This document shows, in pieces, positions 19,212-30,344 of a stretch of DNA of 64,000 nucleotides. Under the pieces are notes generated by a model that was given only the letters and a program-made list of their open reading frames with translations, was not told the origin of the DNA and did no database searches. The DNA is taken from NCBI GenBank assembly GCA_963210315.1, contig OY723281.1, forward strand, positions 1,178,001 through 1,242,000. Direction: 5' to 3'. Position 1 is the first letter of the stretch. Each line of letters starts with the position of its first letter. The DNA comes from Rhynchopus euleeides. Its lineage: Eukaryota > Euglenozoa > Diplonemea > Diplonemida > Diplonemidae. The translations under genes and the position numbers were made by a program.

Positions 19212-19306
19212 GGGGCCTTCGCTCAGAAGACTCGGTCAGACAGAAGTGCAGAAACGTGCGCTGCCTCTCAAAAATGGAGACAAAACTGACACAGGGCGAA
19301 GGCCCC
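19212..19306. mobile_element. Short foldback unit, GGGGCCTTCGC ends
   Basis: GGGGCCTTCGCT on the left faces GGGCGAAGGCCCC on the right, 95 bp apart. A single-ended relative, GGGGGCCTTCGCTCTGTG, occurs at 19590. The ends resemble the GGGGGTCTTCGCT MITE family with one change, so this is probably another subfamily. No exact target duplication is seen. Confidence 0.5.
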
Positions 19307-20270
19307 CCGACATGCCGGATTCTGCGACTCGTAAAAAAAGGGATTGTTTTCTTTTGTTTTGTTTGTGCAACCTTCTGGGTCACCCTGCACGTTGGGGGCG
19401 TGGAGTGTAGGTGAACAAAACATTGCTCCCACTGCAACCTTTTTAGTTCTGAACGCCTTCCGTGAGCACGGTGCGGTTCACACACAAAGGAATACTGTTG
19501 TGCCGCCAAATCCGGGCAAAACAACGCAGCAACACCGCAGCCCGATGAGGAGGTTGCAGGGTGTTGCCGAAGCGCTGCCTGAATTTACTGGGGGCCTTCG
19601 CTCTGTGCCACTGTGTGTCAAACTGTGTCACTTTGCAGCCAGCATGGCGAGACGGATCGCTTTTTCTCACTTCCCTGCGTTTGCTGTGTTGGATTAGCGG
19701 CCCCACATCGGACAGAAAGTCCACGAGAGACGAACGCACGAGAACTGATACGATATCCAAGTCGTTAACTAAGTTGTTCACACCACACGGGCGTGATCTG
19801 CACTTCCCTGCACATCCGAGCGAAGTCTCCCAGCTATGTTGTGCCGGTTGCAGCAATCCTTTTTTGACACTGACAGGAGCCCTGTTGCAACAAACAACAG
19901 GGGTGCACGCCGACAAGCAGAGATCGGACCCGGAGCCTGGTATCATGCCGCTTGGAGGATGGATCGGTGCCAACTGTGCCACGGATGCGACAAGCTGCGT
20001 GCAACCAACCCGTGTGTATCTTCGCTCTGTGTCAAGGTGTGTCAGTTTTCCCCCGTTGCTGTGTGAGGCGATCGCTTTTCTGCACTACCGAGCGGGCCCC
20101 ACCCGCCCCCCCCCATCCCCCAGGCCTGTGATCCTGGTGTGCCCCTCTCTGAGGCCTTTGTTCCACCCCTGAATCAGGGAATGGAGTACAGACCGCCCTC
20201 AGTATCCTCAGGAGGACGCAGCCAACTCACACAGAATCCGTACGCCCGCAAGTCACAGATGTTCACTACC
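19307..20270. other. Intergenic, repeat-derived, no gene seen
   Basis: Several open frames cross this region, but none shows recognisable protein features. CTTCGCTCTGTG-C-ACTGTGTGTCA (19597-19624) and TCTTCGCTCTGTGTCAAGGT (20022-20041) look like related half-elements, suggesting decayed mobile DNA. Confidence 0.35.
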
Positions 20271-20461
20271 GTGGCCTCCGGCGGCTGGGGGCTCCGCCCC
20301 CCAGACCCCCCCCTATGGCATGTGTTTGTCTTGTAACCAAGTCCTTGCGCGTCCGGGGCTGCATATCAGTTTCGTAAAGGGCTTGGGTACAAGACAGGCA
20401 CATGCCACAGGGGGGTCTGGGGGGCGGAGCCCCCCAGCCGCCGGAGGCCACGGTAGTAAAC
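20271..20461. mobile_element. Foldback element with about 80-bp arms
   Basis: The left arm starts GTTCACTACCGTGGCCTCCG and the right arm is its near-exact reverse complement, ending GGCCACGGTAGTAAAC. Pairing runs through GGCGGAGCCCCCCAG, GGCACATGCCA-like sequence and CAAGTCC/GGGCTTG, leaving a small loop. A single arm of the same family lies at 34678-34731. A long stable hairpin would form when single-stranded. Confidence 0.75.
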
Positions 20462-20638
20462 GTCTGTTGCACGGTACGGGTTGGGCAGCTTCATTTGTCC
20501 TCTATTGTGACTGTTTGAGGCCTGTGCTCATGTCGCTGGGGTCACTTTGCTCACGAAACGCCTCCTGGTCACCTTGAGACCCCAAGGCGAGGAGCCAACT
20601 TTTCCGGTTCCCCGAAAATCTATATTTTTTTTTCTTTT

Positions 20639-20880
20639 GCACATAACACACCTGTGTGGTACGGGAAATGCTACGAGGAACGCGATGGACTCGGGACTGC
20701 TGCTGGCCTCTCTTGCTATGGTTTACTTATGTTTCGTGCTCCACCTGCTCCACCTCATTCTGCACTTCAGATGATCCACTTCACGTGGGTTACGGGGTTT
20801 GGGACAACGATGATATGTTGTGTCCGACGACAAGGTAAGGTAAGCTCATCGAGGTACACCAAACCGGAGTTGTCAAATCA
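20639..20880 (+). repeat. 242-bp module, first of six near-identical copies
   Basis: It begins GCACATAACACACCTGTGTG and ends GTTGTCAAATCA. Near-identical copies are at 25139, 50131, 54580, 59031-59272 (minus) and 63410. It contains a 29-codon frame (20685-20774) for one hydrophobic helix, and an exon-like stretch (20771-20834) bounded by TTCTGCACTTCAG and CAAGGTAAGGTAAG, which resemble splice acceptor and donor. Function is unknown. Confidence 0.8.
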
Positions 20881-21024
20881 AAAAAAGACACACCGCCCGA
20901 GAGGCAATTGGTGTGACACAACAGCGATGACACAACCACTCTGCCCGAGGGGGCGCGTTTTTAGCGACCGAGACCTCCTCTCCTGACTGAGGGACACACG
21001 ATCTGACCGTCTGAGAGACGCAGC

Positions 21025-21700
21025 ATTCTACCCTGCCCGAGGGGCACCCACTCTCCTGACCGAGAGACACGCAGTCTTGCCCGAGGGGCACCTGGTTTCC
21101 TGACCGAGACAATATTCTGCCCGAGGGGCACTCACTCTCCCGACCGAGAGACACGCAGTTTTGCCCGAGGGGCACCTGTTCTCCTGACCGAGACAATATT
21201 CTGCCCGAGGGGCACCCACTCTCCCGACCGAGAGACGCAGCATCTCGCCCGAGGGGCACCTGTTCTCCTGACCGAGACAAAATTTTTGCCCGAGGGGCAC
21301 CCACTCTCCCGACCGAGAGACACGCAGTCTTGCCCGAGGGGCACCTGTTCTCCTGACCGAGACAATATTCTGCCCGAGGGGCATCCACTCTCCCGACCGA
21401 GAGACGCAGCATCTCGCCCGAGGGGCACCTGTTCTCCTGACCGAGACAATATTCTGCCCGAGGGGCACTCACTCTCCCGACCGAGAGACACGCAGTTTTG
21501 CCCGAGGGGCACCCGTTATCCTGACCGAGACAAAACTATGCCCGAGGGGCACCCACTCTCCCGACCGAGAGACGCAGCATCTCGCCCGAGGGGCACCTGT
21601 TCTCCTGACCGAGACAAAAATTTTGCCCGAGGGGCACCCGCTCTCCCGACCGAGAGATACACAATCTTGCCCGAGGGGCACCAAATCCCGACCGAGAAGA
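21025..21700 (+). repeat. Satellite array 1, about 41-bp half-units
   Basis: Alternating half-units built around TGCCCGAGGGGCACC and CTCTCCCGACCGAGAGAC versus TTCTCCTGACCGAGACAATA, giving a higher-order period of about 81-84 bp. TGCCC-GAG-GGGCA is a 5-bp stem with a 3-base loop, so transcripts would be a row of small hairpins. The array reads open in several frames on both strands, a by-product of its composition rather than evidence of a gene. Confidence 0.85.
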
Positions 21701-22316
21701 CGACCCTCACACCATGCTCGTGTCAGGTCTCAAGAGGGCTGAAGCCGCGGTTGAGGACAACAACACCCCCACGCACTGGTTCTAATAAATGACGGCGAGG
21801 TGCACGGGGGGATCAGCACGAAGGAGGGGCGCAAAAAGATGGGGATGATGACGCCGTGGTGTTCAAGGTGGTCCTCCGCCGCTTATGAACGTGACAGCGG
21901 GACAGCGCTGCGCCCGTGGCCGCAGCGGATTGAGGACATTCCCATCAGCCATCGAGACTATCACCGCGCCTCGCCGAAAACCTGCTTCACGCTTGATCGC
22001 GCTCAAGGTTTCCAAACGCATACTTCAGCTGGAGGTTCCGTCACAGAGGCGCTGACAAAGGCGGGACCAAGAGCAACAGTCGGGTGCTGATAAATGGGTC
22101 GATACTGATGCAGCAAAGTGACGTCAGTGATATCCAACTCCTACTTTCCTGACCGAGACACGATCTTGCCGAGGAGCATCGGACCGAGACACCCACTTCT
22201 GCCTGAGGGGCACCTAGCCGAGACGCATTTTTCCTGCCCGAGGGGCATCTCGCCGAGACATTACCTGCCTGAGGGGCACCTGGCCACGACATACCTACAG
22301 CTTACGCTTGCGGGGC

Positions 22317-22855
22317 ACCCTGCCTGAGGAGCACCTGGCCAAGACATACATTTCCGCCTACGAGGCACCCTGCCCGAGGGGCACCTGGTCAAGACACACA
22401 CTTCCGCCTACGGGGCACCCTGCCCGAGGGGCACCTGGCCAAGACAGACACCTCTGCCTACGAGGCACCCTGCCCGAGGGGCACCTGGCCAAGACAGACA
22501 CTTCCGCCTACGAGGCACCCTGCCCGAGGGGCACCTGGTCAAGACACACACTTCCGCCTACGGGGCACCCTGCCCGAGGGGCACCTGGCCAAGACAGACA
22601 CCTCTGCCTACGAGGCACCCTGCCCGAGGGGCACCTGGCCAAGACAGACACTTCCGCCTACGAGGCACCCTGCCCGAGGGGCACCTGGCCAAGACATACA
22701 CTTCCGCCTACGAGGCACCCTGCCCGAGGGGCACCTGGTCAAGACATACATTTCCGCCTACGGGGCACCCTGCCTGAGGGGCATCTGGCCGCGACATACA
22801 CTTCCGCCTACGGGGCACCCTGCCTGAGGGGCACCTGGCCAAGACGCACATTCAT
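22317..22855 (+). repeat. Satellite array 2, exact 50-bp period
   Basis: Ten units starting CTTCCGCCTACGAGGCACCC and carrying the same TGCCCGAGGGGCACC hairpin core followed by TGGCCAAGACA. Copies 2 and 3 of the composite repeat have nine units, so array length differs between copies. A 50-bp period reads through all three frames every three units without stops. Confidence 0.9.
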
Positions 22856-25497
22856 GCCCGAGGGACACCGGGCCGAGACATTACATTCCCTGCCTGAGGG
22901 ACACCTGGCCGAGACACATTCCTGCCGAGGGGCACTCACTCCCGACCGCGAGACGCAGGATTTTGCCTGAGGGGCACCTCCTCTCCTGACCGAGACACAA
23001 CCCCGCCCAGCACAGTGCCGAGGGGCATTTACGCTTTCGACTGGAATACCGAGCCTGACCCGGGGAGACACAATCGTGCCACAATCGTGAGGGGCGTACT
23101 CTCTTGATTGAGAAATACACCTTTTTTGCCCGAGCGACGGCACCTGAAGGCGGAAGGGTGGCCTGTCACACACAGCCTGCCAGATCCAGCTCGAGCACGG
23201 TGACGCGACGTGAGCTTTCCGAGGGCGACAGTTTTCGTGTACCAATGCAACGCCCCCGGACACGCCCCCGAGAAGCCGGCACGTCTGTCGTGCCCAGCTT
23301 ATCTGCGCGAATGCCGACTACGCGCACCCCGGCGTCAAGCGGATGCCCGCACACGCCCCAAGCGGGGCATACTCCGTCGAAGCATAGTCTCCCTGCCGGG
23401 GGACACACATTCAAGCCTGCATTATTCACAGGGGTCAGGGGGAGTTCCGGGCGTCTGTGGCCCGGTGTTGAGACGTACGACCTCACAGTTCCATGCAGGG
23501 AAGGGGAGCTGCTGACTGGACACCTGCGAGGTGCCGTGGGACATACACAGAGATCAGGTATCCAACACAGCCGAGACGCTCTCCCAAGCTGCACTGCTCG
23601 GGGAGCAAAAGAAGCAGCGACTGAGAGACGCGTCCGCATCGCCTGTGTCAGCGGTGCCGCCGCTGAGGGGGTCCACCGAAACCGCAGCCATGGCAGCGGG
23701 CCGAGATCATTCCACAAGGTTGGGGGGCAGTCAGCCAGTCTTCCCGAGTACCCAGCAGCCTACTCGACAAGCCCGAACAGCGACTGCAGCGTGCGACAAG
23801 CTCCGGTCCGCGGGGACTCACCTCTCTCATTAAGAAGGCGACTCCGAGAATCCTTCTGGCATGCCCACACCTCCAGGGCCTCGAATTTCCTCACGCACCG
23901 GGAAATACGCCCTCCACACTGAGTCCGGGCGTTACCACTGAATCGACGCCACGTGGGGCCACAGGGCCTCCGTTTGATGCGCTGTCTACGAGGCGGGCGA
24001 TGGGGCAGGTACAGTGGGGATCAGCCCAGTGGGAAGGGGGCCGCAGGAACGTGTTGTCCACCGCTCGAGCGGAGTTCAGGAGACGACAGTGCGCGCGATC
24101 GCCCTCTTTCACCCAGAAGGGCCGGCACCTCTCACACCTACCCCTGGGCACTCCATGCAGCGTCTCCAGTGCGCCATGAAGAGGCGCGTTGGGCTTCACC
24201 CCGCAACTCGCTCGCAGCCAGCGAAGACCGGAGAGGACACAGAGAGCCACAGAGCGATCGAGATCACGCCGGAAAGCACCGGGTGTTGGCCGGGCTCCCG
24301 AAGGGCGAGAGTTTAAGACGGCCGGACAGTAGACTGCTGCGGAGGAGCTGGGAGGCGAGTTTCAGACTGTGATTTCTCGATCCGCCGAGCCCTGTCCCCA
24401 GGCGAGAGCTGCCGGGTCATGGTGGCTGAATATGCACGAGCGTCGCGGTGGTGGTGCTGGGAGCGCACCAGAGGACTGTCACGCTGAGGGGCTGGGCATG
24501 GCCACTGACTACCTGGATACGGCCGTCTCAGTGCATCGCCCGGGGTGCAAAACGACATCGAGGATGTCAGGAAGAAGGGTCATGTGGGCACACACCAATA
24601 TGTCGGAGACGTGAAGAAGCCTCGAGGGGAAGGGTTCCCCAGGGGATGGAGGATCCCGAAGAGGTACAGGGTGAGGATTCAAATACCCGGAGTGGGAAAC
24701 GCACCAGACGTCGGGGGTCAGCCAAGAGCGGGTGGTTGCAGCACAGGCGGGGCTGTGTGCAACCTTTACTCCCTTAGTTTCGCCGGGTTGAGACGCATCA
24801 ACTCTCTCGCCGGGTGCGGCAACTGGAGAGACAGGCATGTTGTCGATAGGGCACACCAAGAATCACGAGGCTGACCACACGACGGCGGCACACGGCCGAG
24901 GCAGGCGGATCCCCTCAGCGAGTGAGGTTCGATCGTTTTCCGTACAAGGTGCTCGTGACAACGTAGAAAGCGGTACATTACCATCGGAGGGATACATACG
25001 ATGGGCGACGGAGCCTGATCACTTCAATAGTAGACCGTTCGCGCGGCGTCCCTAAGTCCTTGGGTCCTAAGGGTCCTGGGTGGAAGCGTCCAATGCAACA
25101 CTCACAGCATAGAGGCCAAGTGTTTCTCGTAGTATTTTGCACATAACACACCTGTGTGGTACGGGAAATGCTACGAGGAACGCGATGGACTCGGGACTGC
25201 TGCTGGCCTCTCTTGCTATGGTTTACTTATGTTTCGTGCTCCACCTGCTCCACCTCATTCTGCACTTCAGATGATCCACTTCACGTGGGTTACGGGGTTT
25301 GGGACAACGATGATATGTTGTGTCCGACGACAAGGTAAGGTAAGCTCATCGAGGTACACCAAACCGGAGTTGTCAAATCAAAAAAAAAATATGGGGGGGG
25401 GTTTTTCAAAGTGCAAGAGGTGGAGCCCGTTCAACAGGTGGAAGCGTCCAATGCAACACTCACAGCATAGAGGCCAAGTGTTTCTCGTAGTATTTTT

Positions 25498-26027
25498 ACC
25501 CCTGACCTGATTTTTTGTGAGGGCCTGCAGAAAATCAGGTCAGCTGACCCGAAAATACCCCCAAGCTCCACCCCTGTTCTCGCCCAACCCCCAACCTGAT
25601 CTTTCCCCCCGGAACGAAGTGTCTTGCCTGCCTGAAGTACAGAAAAGGTGGAGGAGCACAGGAGGAAGTGAGTGGTGTTAGTCGTGTTGCAACGCTTTGA
25701 AAGTATTTCCTTCAATACACTGGCGTGTGTTGGTCTACAAAAGTTTTTTTTTGCTAGAACGCAGACCCCACTCCTTGTGTACACCACTCCCCGGTCTGCT
25801 GAAGTGGTGTGAGTGGGGCCACACGATCCAGCTACAGGCACAGAAAGTTTCCCCAGTTGGCTGCGCCGAACTAACGAAAATACCCGGAAACAACCAGAAA
25901 AGGTGGGAATGACGAGAGGAGGTTATCGTAGATCGCGAACACCCCCCTCCCGCACGCCTGCCGCCGACATGGCCTGTACCGCACAGTTTCCTGCGTTGTT
26001 GACACAACCCCAAAAATACTACTGACC
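25498..26027. other. Repeat-derived intergenic sequence
   Basis: This holds an inverted pair around AAATCAGGTCAGCTGACC, a minus-strand TTTTCTGTACTTCAGGCAGG (25628-25650) belonging to the diverged module family, and the minus-strand repeat shared with 1540-1672 (25765-25885). No gene is visible. Confidence 0.5.
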
Positions 26028-26127
26028 ACGGATGACGTACGAATCGTAATGGTGAAATACGAATCGTGCATATCGTATTTTATATCGCATTATATCGTAT
26101 ACGATTACGATATAAAATACGATATTA
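26028..26127 (+). repeat. Repeat R, left part, interrupted by insertion
   Basis: Identical or nearly so to 36427-36526. It contains a palindrome with 18-bp arms ATATCGTATTTTATATCG and its complement. The repeat continues at 27500-27844 after the TIR element at 26128-27499. The complete uninterrupted copy is at 36427-36890. Confidence 0.9.
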
Positions 26128-27499
26128 GGAGGGTGTCCTAAATTTAGGAAATTTTTGAAAAATTTGGAAAAATTTGGGGGATTTTTTGAAAAAATGGCGA
26201 AAAAAAGGGTGTGGGGAGTTGGGTCCAGTTTAGCAAAGTCCGTGTATTTGGACGCGGCCCCTCATATAAGGAAGCCGCGTCTCAGGTGCAGGATGTGGGG
26301 TGTTGTCGATTTTTCAGGGTTCGACATTCTCGGGCTGGACGGAGAGAAACGGTGGGTGCAACTCTGATCAGAAAAAAACTTCAACCGAAAAAACGGGGTG
26401 TAGCTCCCTGACTGACGAGCAGCGGGAGGTGGCGAAGAGAAGCTCCTCATGCGTGGCGGCCTCCCTCGTTCGCGGCGGGAGAGGCATCCGGGGGTACGAG
26501 AGCGGCACCCGCCTGAGTTCTTTATGGAACCCACAAACCTGGGTGGTAGCCGGCCTCACGGATGTGAGGTTGGAAATGCTCCGGGAGACAGCCGATGGCG
26601 ACTCAACGCCACAGGCTATCGTTGCCGGCTTGGTGCCCATATGGTGCAAGATGAGCGGCGGAATCCGCGAACTTCGGGAACTATCAGGTAGTTTGAACGC
26701 TGAAGACTGCCCCGCCAGGCTGAATGGGAGTCACAACGCGATGAGGAACAAGGATCAGCAGCGCCTTTTCCGGCAAACACAGGGCAGCTCTCCCTGAGCA
26801 GCTGGGAATGAAACGGGACGGAACTAACGAGCAGCAGCGAAAATGTTGCAGAGCACCAGTAACCACAACGAGTCCATGACACAAGTGGAACTGCAGACAC
26901 GGGGCAGCCAAGAAACGGACGCAGTCGCAGGAGACCACCTCCACTGTCAGAACGAGCAGAACTGAGAGACACTCAATGGGATGGAGCGGAATCACTGTAA
27001 CGGGGACACACTGATGGCACACAGTACAGACGGACAGAAGTCAGAGTGAAACGGTTGTACAAAGGGCTCGGCTTCACCGACGTCCTTAGTACAGAGTGAA
27101 ACGACGACGCCGCCGAAGGCGGCCAATCCGCCGCCCGAAGGGCGGCGGAAAAATTTTTGGGGTGTTTTTGGGTGAAAAACCGGGCAACCTGGGCCCTTTG
27201 GGACCACATAGGCCAGGAAAGGCCAAAATTTTCGATTTTTTTCGGAAATTTTTCGGTTTTTCAGAGTGTGGCAGTCCGCAGATACAGATTTTCGGGTCGG
27301 AAAACAAATTTTTTTTTCGACCCAAAAAAATCGGATTTTTTCGGGGAGGGTCTCCGGTGGCCCCCCCTGGATTTCCTGATTTTTCCCGATTTTTCCTGAT
27401 TTTCGGATTTTGCTCGAAATTTGCCCTTGTGTCAACCAGTGGCAAAATTTTCGGAAAATCGGGAAAAATCAGGAAAATCCGGAGAACCGGACACCCTCC
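26128..27499. mobile_element. Non-autonomous TIR element, TSD TTA, 1372 bp
   Basis: Ends are GGAGGGTGTCC and its complement GGACACCCTCC, flanked by TTA (26125-26127 and 27500-27502). The matching repeat at 36427-36890 lacks this DNA and has a single TCA at the same point, so the insertion boundaries are proven by comparison. A TTA duplication is typical of PIF/Harbinger elements. The interior is A/T-rich, low complexity near its right end, with a small hairpin of GCCGCC and GGCGGC at about 27108-27150. No transposase frame was found. Confidence 0.85.
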
Positions 27500-27844
27500 T
27501 TATGCGATATTACGAATCGTTTAGGATGATGCATGGCCACACGGGGTGGGCACCGGGGAAAAAGGCACCCAGCACACCAACGAGGGGCGGCGAGACTACC
27601 ACCACCACCCCAGATGAGTCACCCACTCCGAAGCCAAAGGCTCTCAAAGAGCAGCTGGCGAAGCAGAAAGCAGGGGCGCGAGTGAGCTACGTGACAGCGA
27701 AAACACGTCATGATAAGCTGCAAGGCGATGCCAAAGACGTGTACGCCGTCAAGGATGTCGCGTCTCTGCAAACCCGCAAACCCCAGTGTTCTCCCGATGG
27801 CGAGTTTGGGGGCAAAAGTCTCCATTTGTTTTTTTTCCCCCGAA
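27500..27844 (+). repeat. Repeat R, right part
   Basis: Matches 36524-36870 with few changes. A frame from ATG 27502 (MRYYESFRMMHGHTGWAPGK) runs through a Thr/Pro/Lys-rich segment in both copies but matches nothing I know. It may be the remnant of an exon carried by the repeat. Confidence 0.7.
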
Positions 27845-28934
27845 AACCCGACGGCGAGTTTCGGCATTTTTTTGGGGGTTGGGGCTGTCAGGCCCTGCGA
27901 AACTTGAGAAAGCATGGTTTGACAGAATTCTTAAGAGAAAAAGCTCTTTTTTCGTAAGAATTCGGGAATTCTTAAGAATTTTCAAGAATTCTTAAAATTC
28001 TTGAAAATTCTTAAGAATTCTTGGAAATTCTTAAGAATTCTTAAGAATTCCTGAGGGGGTCTTCGCTATCCGGTGCAAAAAAGTGAGGGCTGGTGCGGGC
28101 CAAAATTGGGCGAAATTTGGGTCAATCGGAAGCAAAAAAAAAGCTGGGGAGTTGGGTGGCCCCTAGCTGGGAGACCCATTTCAACCAAAAAAAATTTTCG
28201 AGCGGTACCGGGACTTTCTCCAAGCCTCAGAGGTGGCACAACGGCAGTTCGAATTGCCCCGTGCCTCTCGAACCTTCATCATCTTCCTCCAGGGAAAATG
28301 TAGGGGCTGTTCTGGGGATGGCAGAGGTGGGGGTCATCCGGAGATGCTCTCTGCACCGTCGCGCCAGCACTCTGGAAGAACTTTCCTGCCCCAACCCCCA
28401 CCCCCCTTTTTATGGTAACCCGGGAGCGAGCCGGGGACTGCGACCCCACTCCGCTCTCTCTGGTGTCTGCTGCTTGAGAGACAAGTAGGGCGGAAGCCTG
28501 CGACATGTTGCTGATGAGTGGCGAGGCTAGTCTGTGTAAAAGACGAAAACAAAAAAACCCCCCCCACCCCACACACGCACACACAGCGAGGCATCGCAGG
28601 TAACGATGTGCTGCACCACACCCAAGCACCACCCCGGCCACGTCAGGTAGCGGCGCCGTGACTTAGTCGCGGCGCTCGCGTGGTCAGTCCTGTAGATTGG
28701 GTGCGCTTCACGCAAACTCTGGTTACAAGCACAGACACACACACACACACACGGTAGCCCTTTGATGCTGGGAGTGACCGCCATTATTCAGACACATCTC
28801 CAACCAAAGGTGTGTAAACTGAAAGCAATGAAAATCTGTCGGAACACAAGGAAAAGAGAGAACGTGGATCATGCAACCCTGATAAAGGTGGCTTCCCCCC
28901 ATTCTTTATTAACTCCGGATACGGGATCTTACAC

Positions 28935-30344
28935 TTACATGTCATGCCACTCAGCAGTGACATCCGCATTGCGCGTCGCACGCAGGAGGTCGTCCAGCAC
29001 GTCGTCGCCCCCCGCGGCCTCCTCCGGAAACTGCATGGTCGCGTTGGATTGGGGCAGCTTCCCCAAACCGAACTCGTCGTCGTCGTCGTCATCCTCATCG
29101 GCATCCTCTTCCTCCTCTTCGTCCTCGTCGGTACCCTCCCTCTGTGTTGCGGTAGGTGACTGCGTCTCCCCCTCCGTCTCCCCCTGGTGCACGGGCGCCT
29201 CCCCCCTGCCAGGCACGAAGTCGTACACCTTGTTGGGGTAGGGCCCGACGGGCAGCTCTGGGAGGGCGTATTTGCACATGAAATTGTGCACATTTGCCAC
29301 GAGGCTGACGTACTTCGACATCTTCACCACGTCAACGCTGCCTGTGCGGAGCCACGGGTAGGTCAAAATCCTGAAGACCTTGAGGCGCGCGATCGCACGT
29401 TCCACGCGCATCCGGATGAGGTTGTGAGCCCCGTCGTACTCCTTGCAGTCAAAGGAGGACAAGACGGAATGCTGCAGCGGTCCCACGCGGTTCTCATCCC
29501 CGTTGCCGCCTACCCGTCTGGAGGCAATGACGCAACGCCACGAATCGGCGTACGCCCCATCACCCATCACCACGTGGTGACCGTCGAGGTTGGGGTGAGA
29601 GGAGTTCGCGCTCTCCTTGCTCGTCCCCCACAGGCAGCTGTCCGCTGTCGCGCCAGGGTGTGGGCCGGAAATGTACGACACCAACCCGTAGCAGTTTACT
29701 GCCACCTGCAGCTTCACCACGTCACGGCCGTAGTACTTGGAGTAGTTCATGTTGTGTGAACCGACTCCGCCGCGCGATGTGGGGATGTACGTCACGTCCA
29801 GCAGGTGCGTCACTGCTGGGAAGAGGGGCGCGTGGTTGTAGGGGTCGCTGTGCGCGCTATCCTGCACATTCTGCACCTCGTTCATGTGGTTGACGAGGTG
29901 ATCCACCCCGGCATCCACGTACTTCATCGCCTGCTGCCCATCCATGTCAAAGGAAAAGGGTGCAGTGAGGAGGCGCTGAATCGGCTTCCGCCGGAGGTAG
30001 TGGAGGGTGAGGAGGAGGTGGTGGGGGGTGAAGAGGTTGGGTGCCTTGTATTTGTCGTAGAGGAGCACCACCAGGGGCGGGAAAGTACCGGGGCAATCTC
30101 GCCTGGGGCGGGAAAGTATCGGGGCAATCTCGCCCGGGGCGGGAAAGTATCGGGGCAATCTCGCCCGGGGCGGGAAAGTATCGGGGCAATCTCGCCTGGG
30201 GCGGGAAAGTATCGGGGCAATCTCGCCTGGGGCGGGAAAGTACCGGGGCAATCTCGCCTGGGGCGGGAAAGTATCGGGGCAATCTCGCCCTGGGCGGGAA
30301 AGTATCGGGGCAATCTCGCCCGGGGCGGGAAAGTATCGGGGCAA
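28935..30344 (-). CDS. Harbinger-type DDE transposase
   Basis: A 469-codon frame. The first 90 residues are only translated minisatellite, and the real start is unclear: the conserved part begins near LLYDKYKAPNLF, followed by a helix-turn-helix-like LLLTLHYLRRKPIQRLLTA, so an upstream exon or an N-terminus altered by the repeat is likely (internal Met at 29945). The DDE domain fits the DDE_Tnp_4 pattern: LDVTYI (D183), NYSKYYGRDVVKLQVAVNCY, PGATADSCLW, MGDGAYADS (D262) and MRVERAIARLKVFRIL (E315). All three acidic residues are present and no stop interrupts the domain. The C-terminus is strongly acidic. It cuts and joins the element's ends; the partner Myb-like protein usual in this superfamily is not seen here. 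Confidence 0.8.
   Translation of the reverse strand: MPRYFPAPGEIAPILSRPGRDCPDTFPPQARLPRYFPAPGEIAPILSRPRRDCPDTFPPRARLPRYFPAPGEIAPILSRPRRDCPGTFPPLVVLLYDKYKAPNLFTPHHLLLTLHYLRRKPIQRLLTAPFSFDMDGQQAMKYVDAGVDHLVNHMNEVQNVQDSAHSDPYNHAPLFPAVTHLLDVTYIPTSRGGVGSHNMNYSKYYGRDVVKLQVAVNCYGLVSYISGPHPGATADSCLWGTSKESANSSHPNLDGHHVVMGDGAYADSWRCVIASRRVGGNGDENRVGPLQHSVLSSFDCKEYDGAHNLIRMRVERAIARLKVFRILTYPWLRTGSVDVVKMSKYVSLVANVHNFMCKYALPELPVGPYPNKVYDFVPGRGEAPVHQGETEGETQSPTATQREGTDEDEEEEEDADEDDDDDDEFGLGKLPQSNATMQFPEEAAGGDDVLDDLLRATRNADVTAEWHDM

Larger units (their letters stand above)
20639..25497 (+). repeat. Composite repeat unit, copy 1 (4.86 kb)
   Basis: Order: a 242-bp module (20639-20880), satellite array 1, a 0.6-kb link, satellite array 2, about 2 kb of single-copy interior, a 60-bp tail (GGTGGAAGCGTCCAATGCAA to CTCGTAGTATT), then the module again (25139-25380) and the tail again. 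Copies lie at 50131-54936 (plus), 58916-63064 (minus) and from 63410 (plus, cut by the window end). The interior has open frames on both strands (for example 272 codons from 23104), conserved in all copies, but they are unlike any family I know and the copies are too similar to show selection. No transposase or polymerase is visible, so I call it a large interspersed repeat of unknown mechanism. Confidence 0.85.

Noticed and set aside
21286-21792. Long open frames through the satellite arrays, on both strands
   Set aside because: They arise because the units lack stops in any frame; composition explains them.
21025-22855. Arrays resembling CRISPR
   Set aside because: The units are contiguous satellites without unique spacers, in a clearly eukaryotic context with no cas genes.
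23104-23922. A 272-codon frame conserved in three composite repeat copies
   Set aside because: The copies are nearly identical in DNA, so conservation of the frame is uninformative; overlapping frames on the other strand are equally open and no family is recognised.
20639-25497. Direct repeats at both ends of the composite unit, suggesting an LTR element
   Set aside because: The interior has no gag, protease, RT or integrase motifs, only satellites and unassignable frames, and the right-hand repeat carries its own tail, so it looks like a tandem of long and short forms of one repeat.
28205-28275. Possible tRNA gene near GGCAGTTCGAATTGCCCC
   Set aside because: It resembles a B-box hairpin, but no A-box, acceptor stem or cloverleaf could be drawn.
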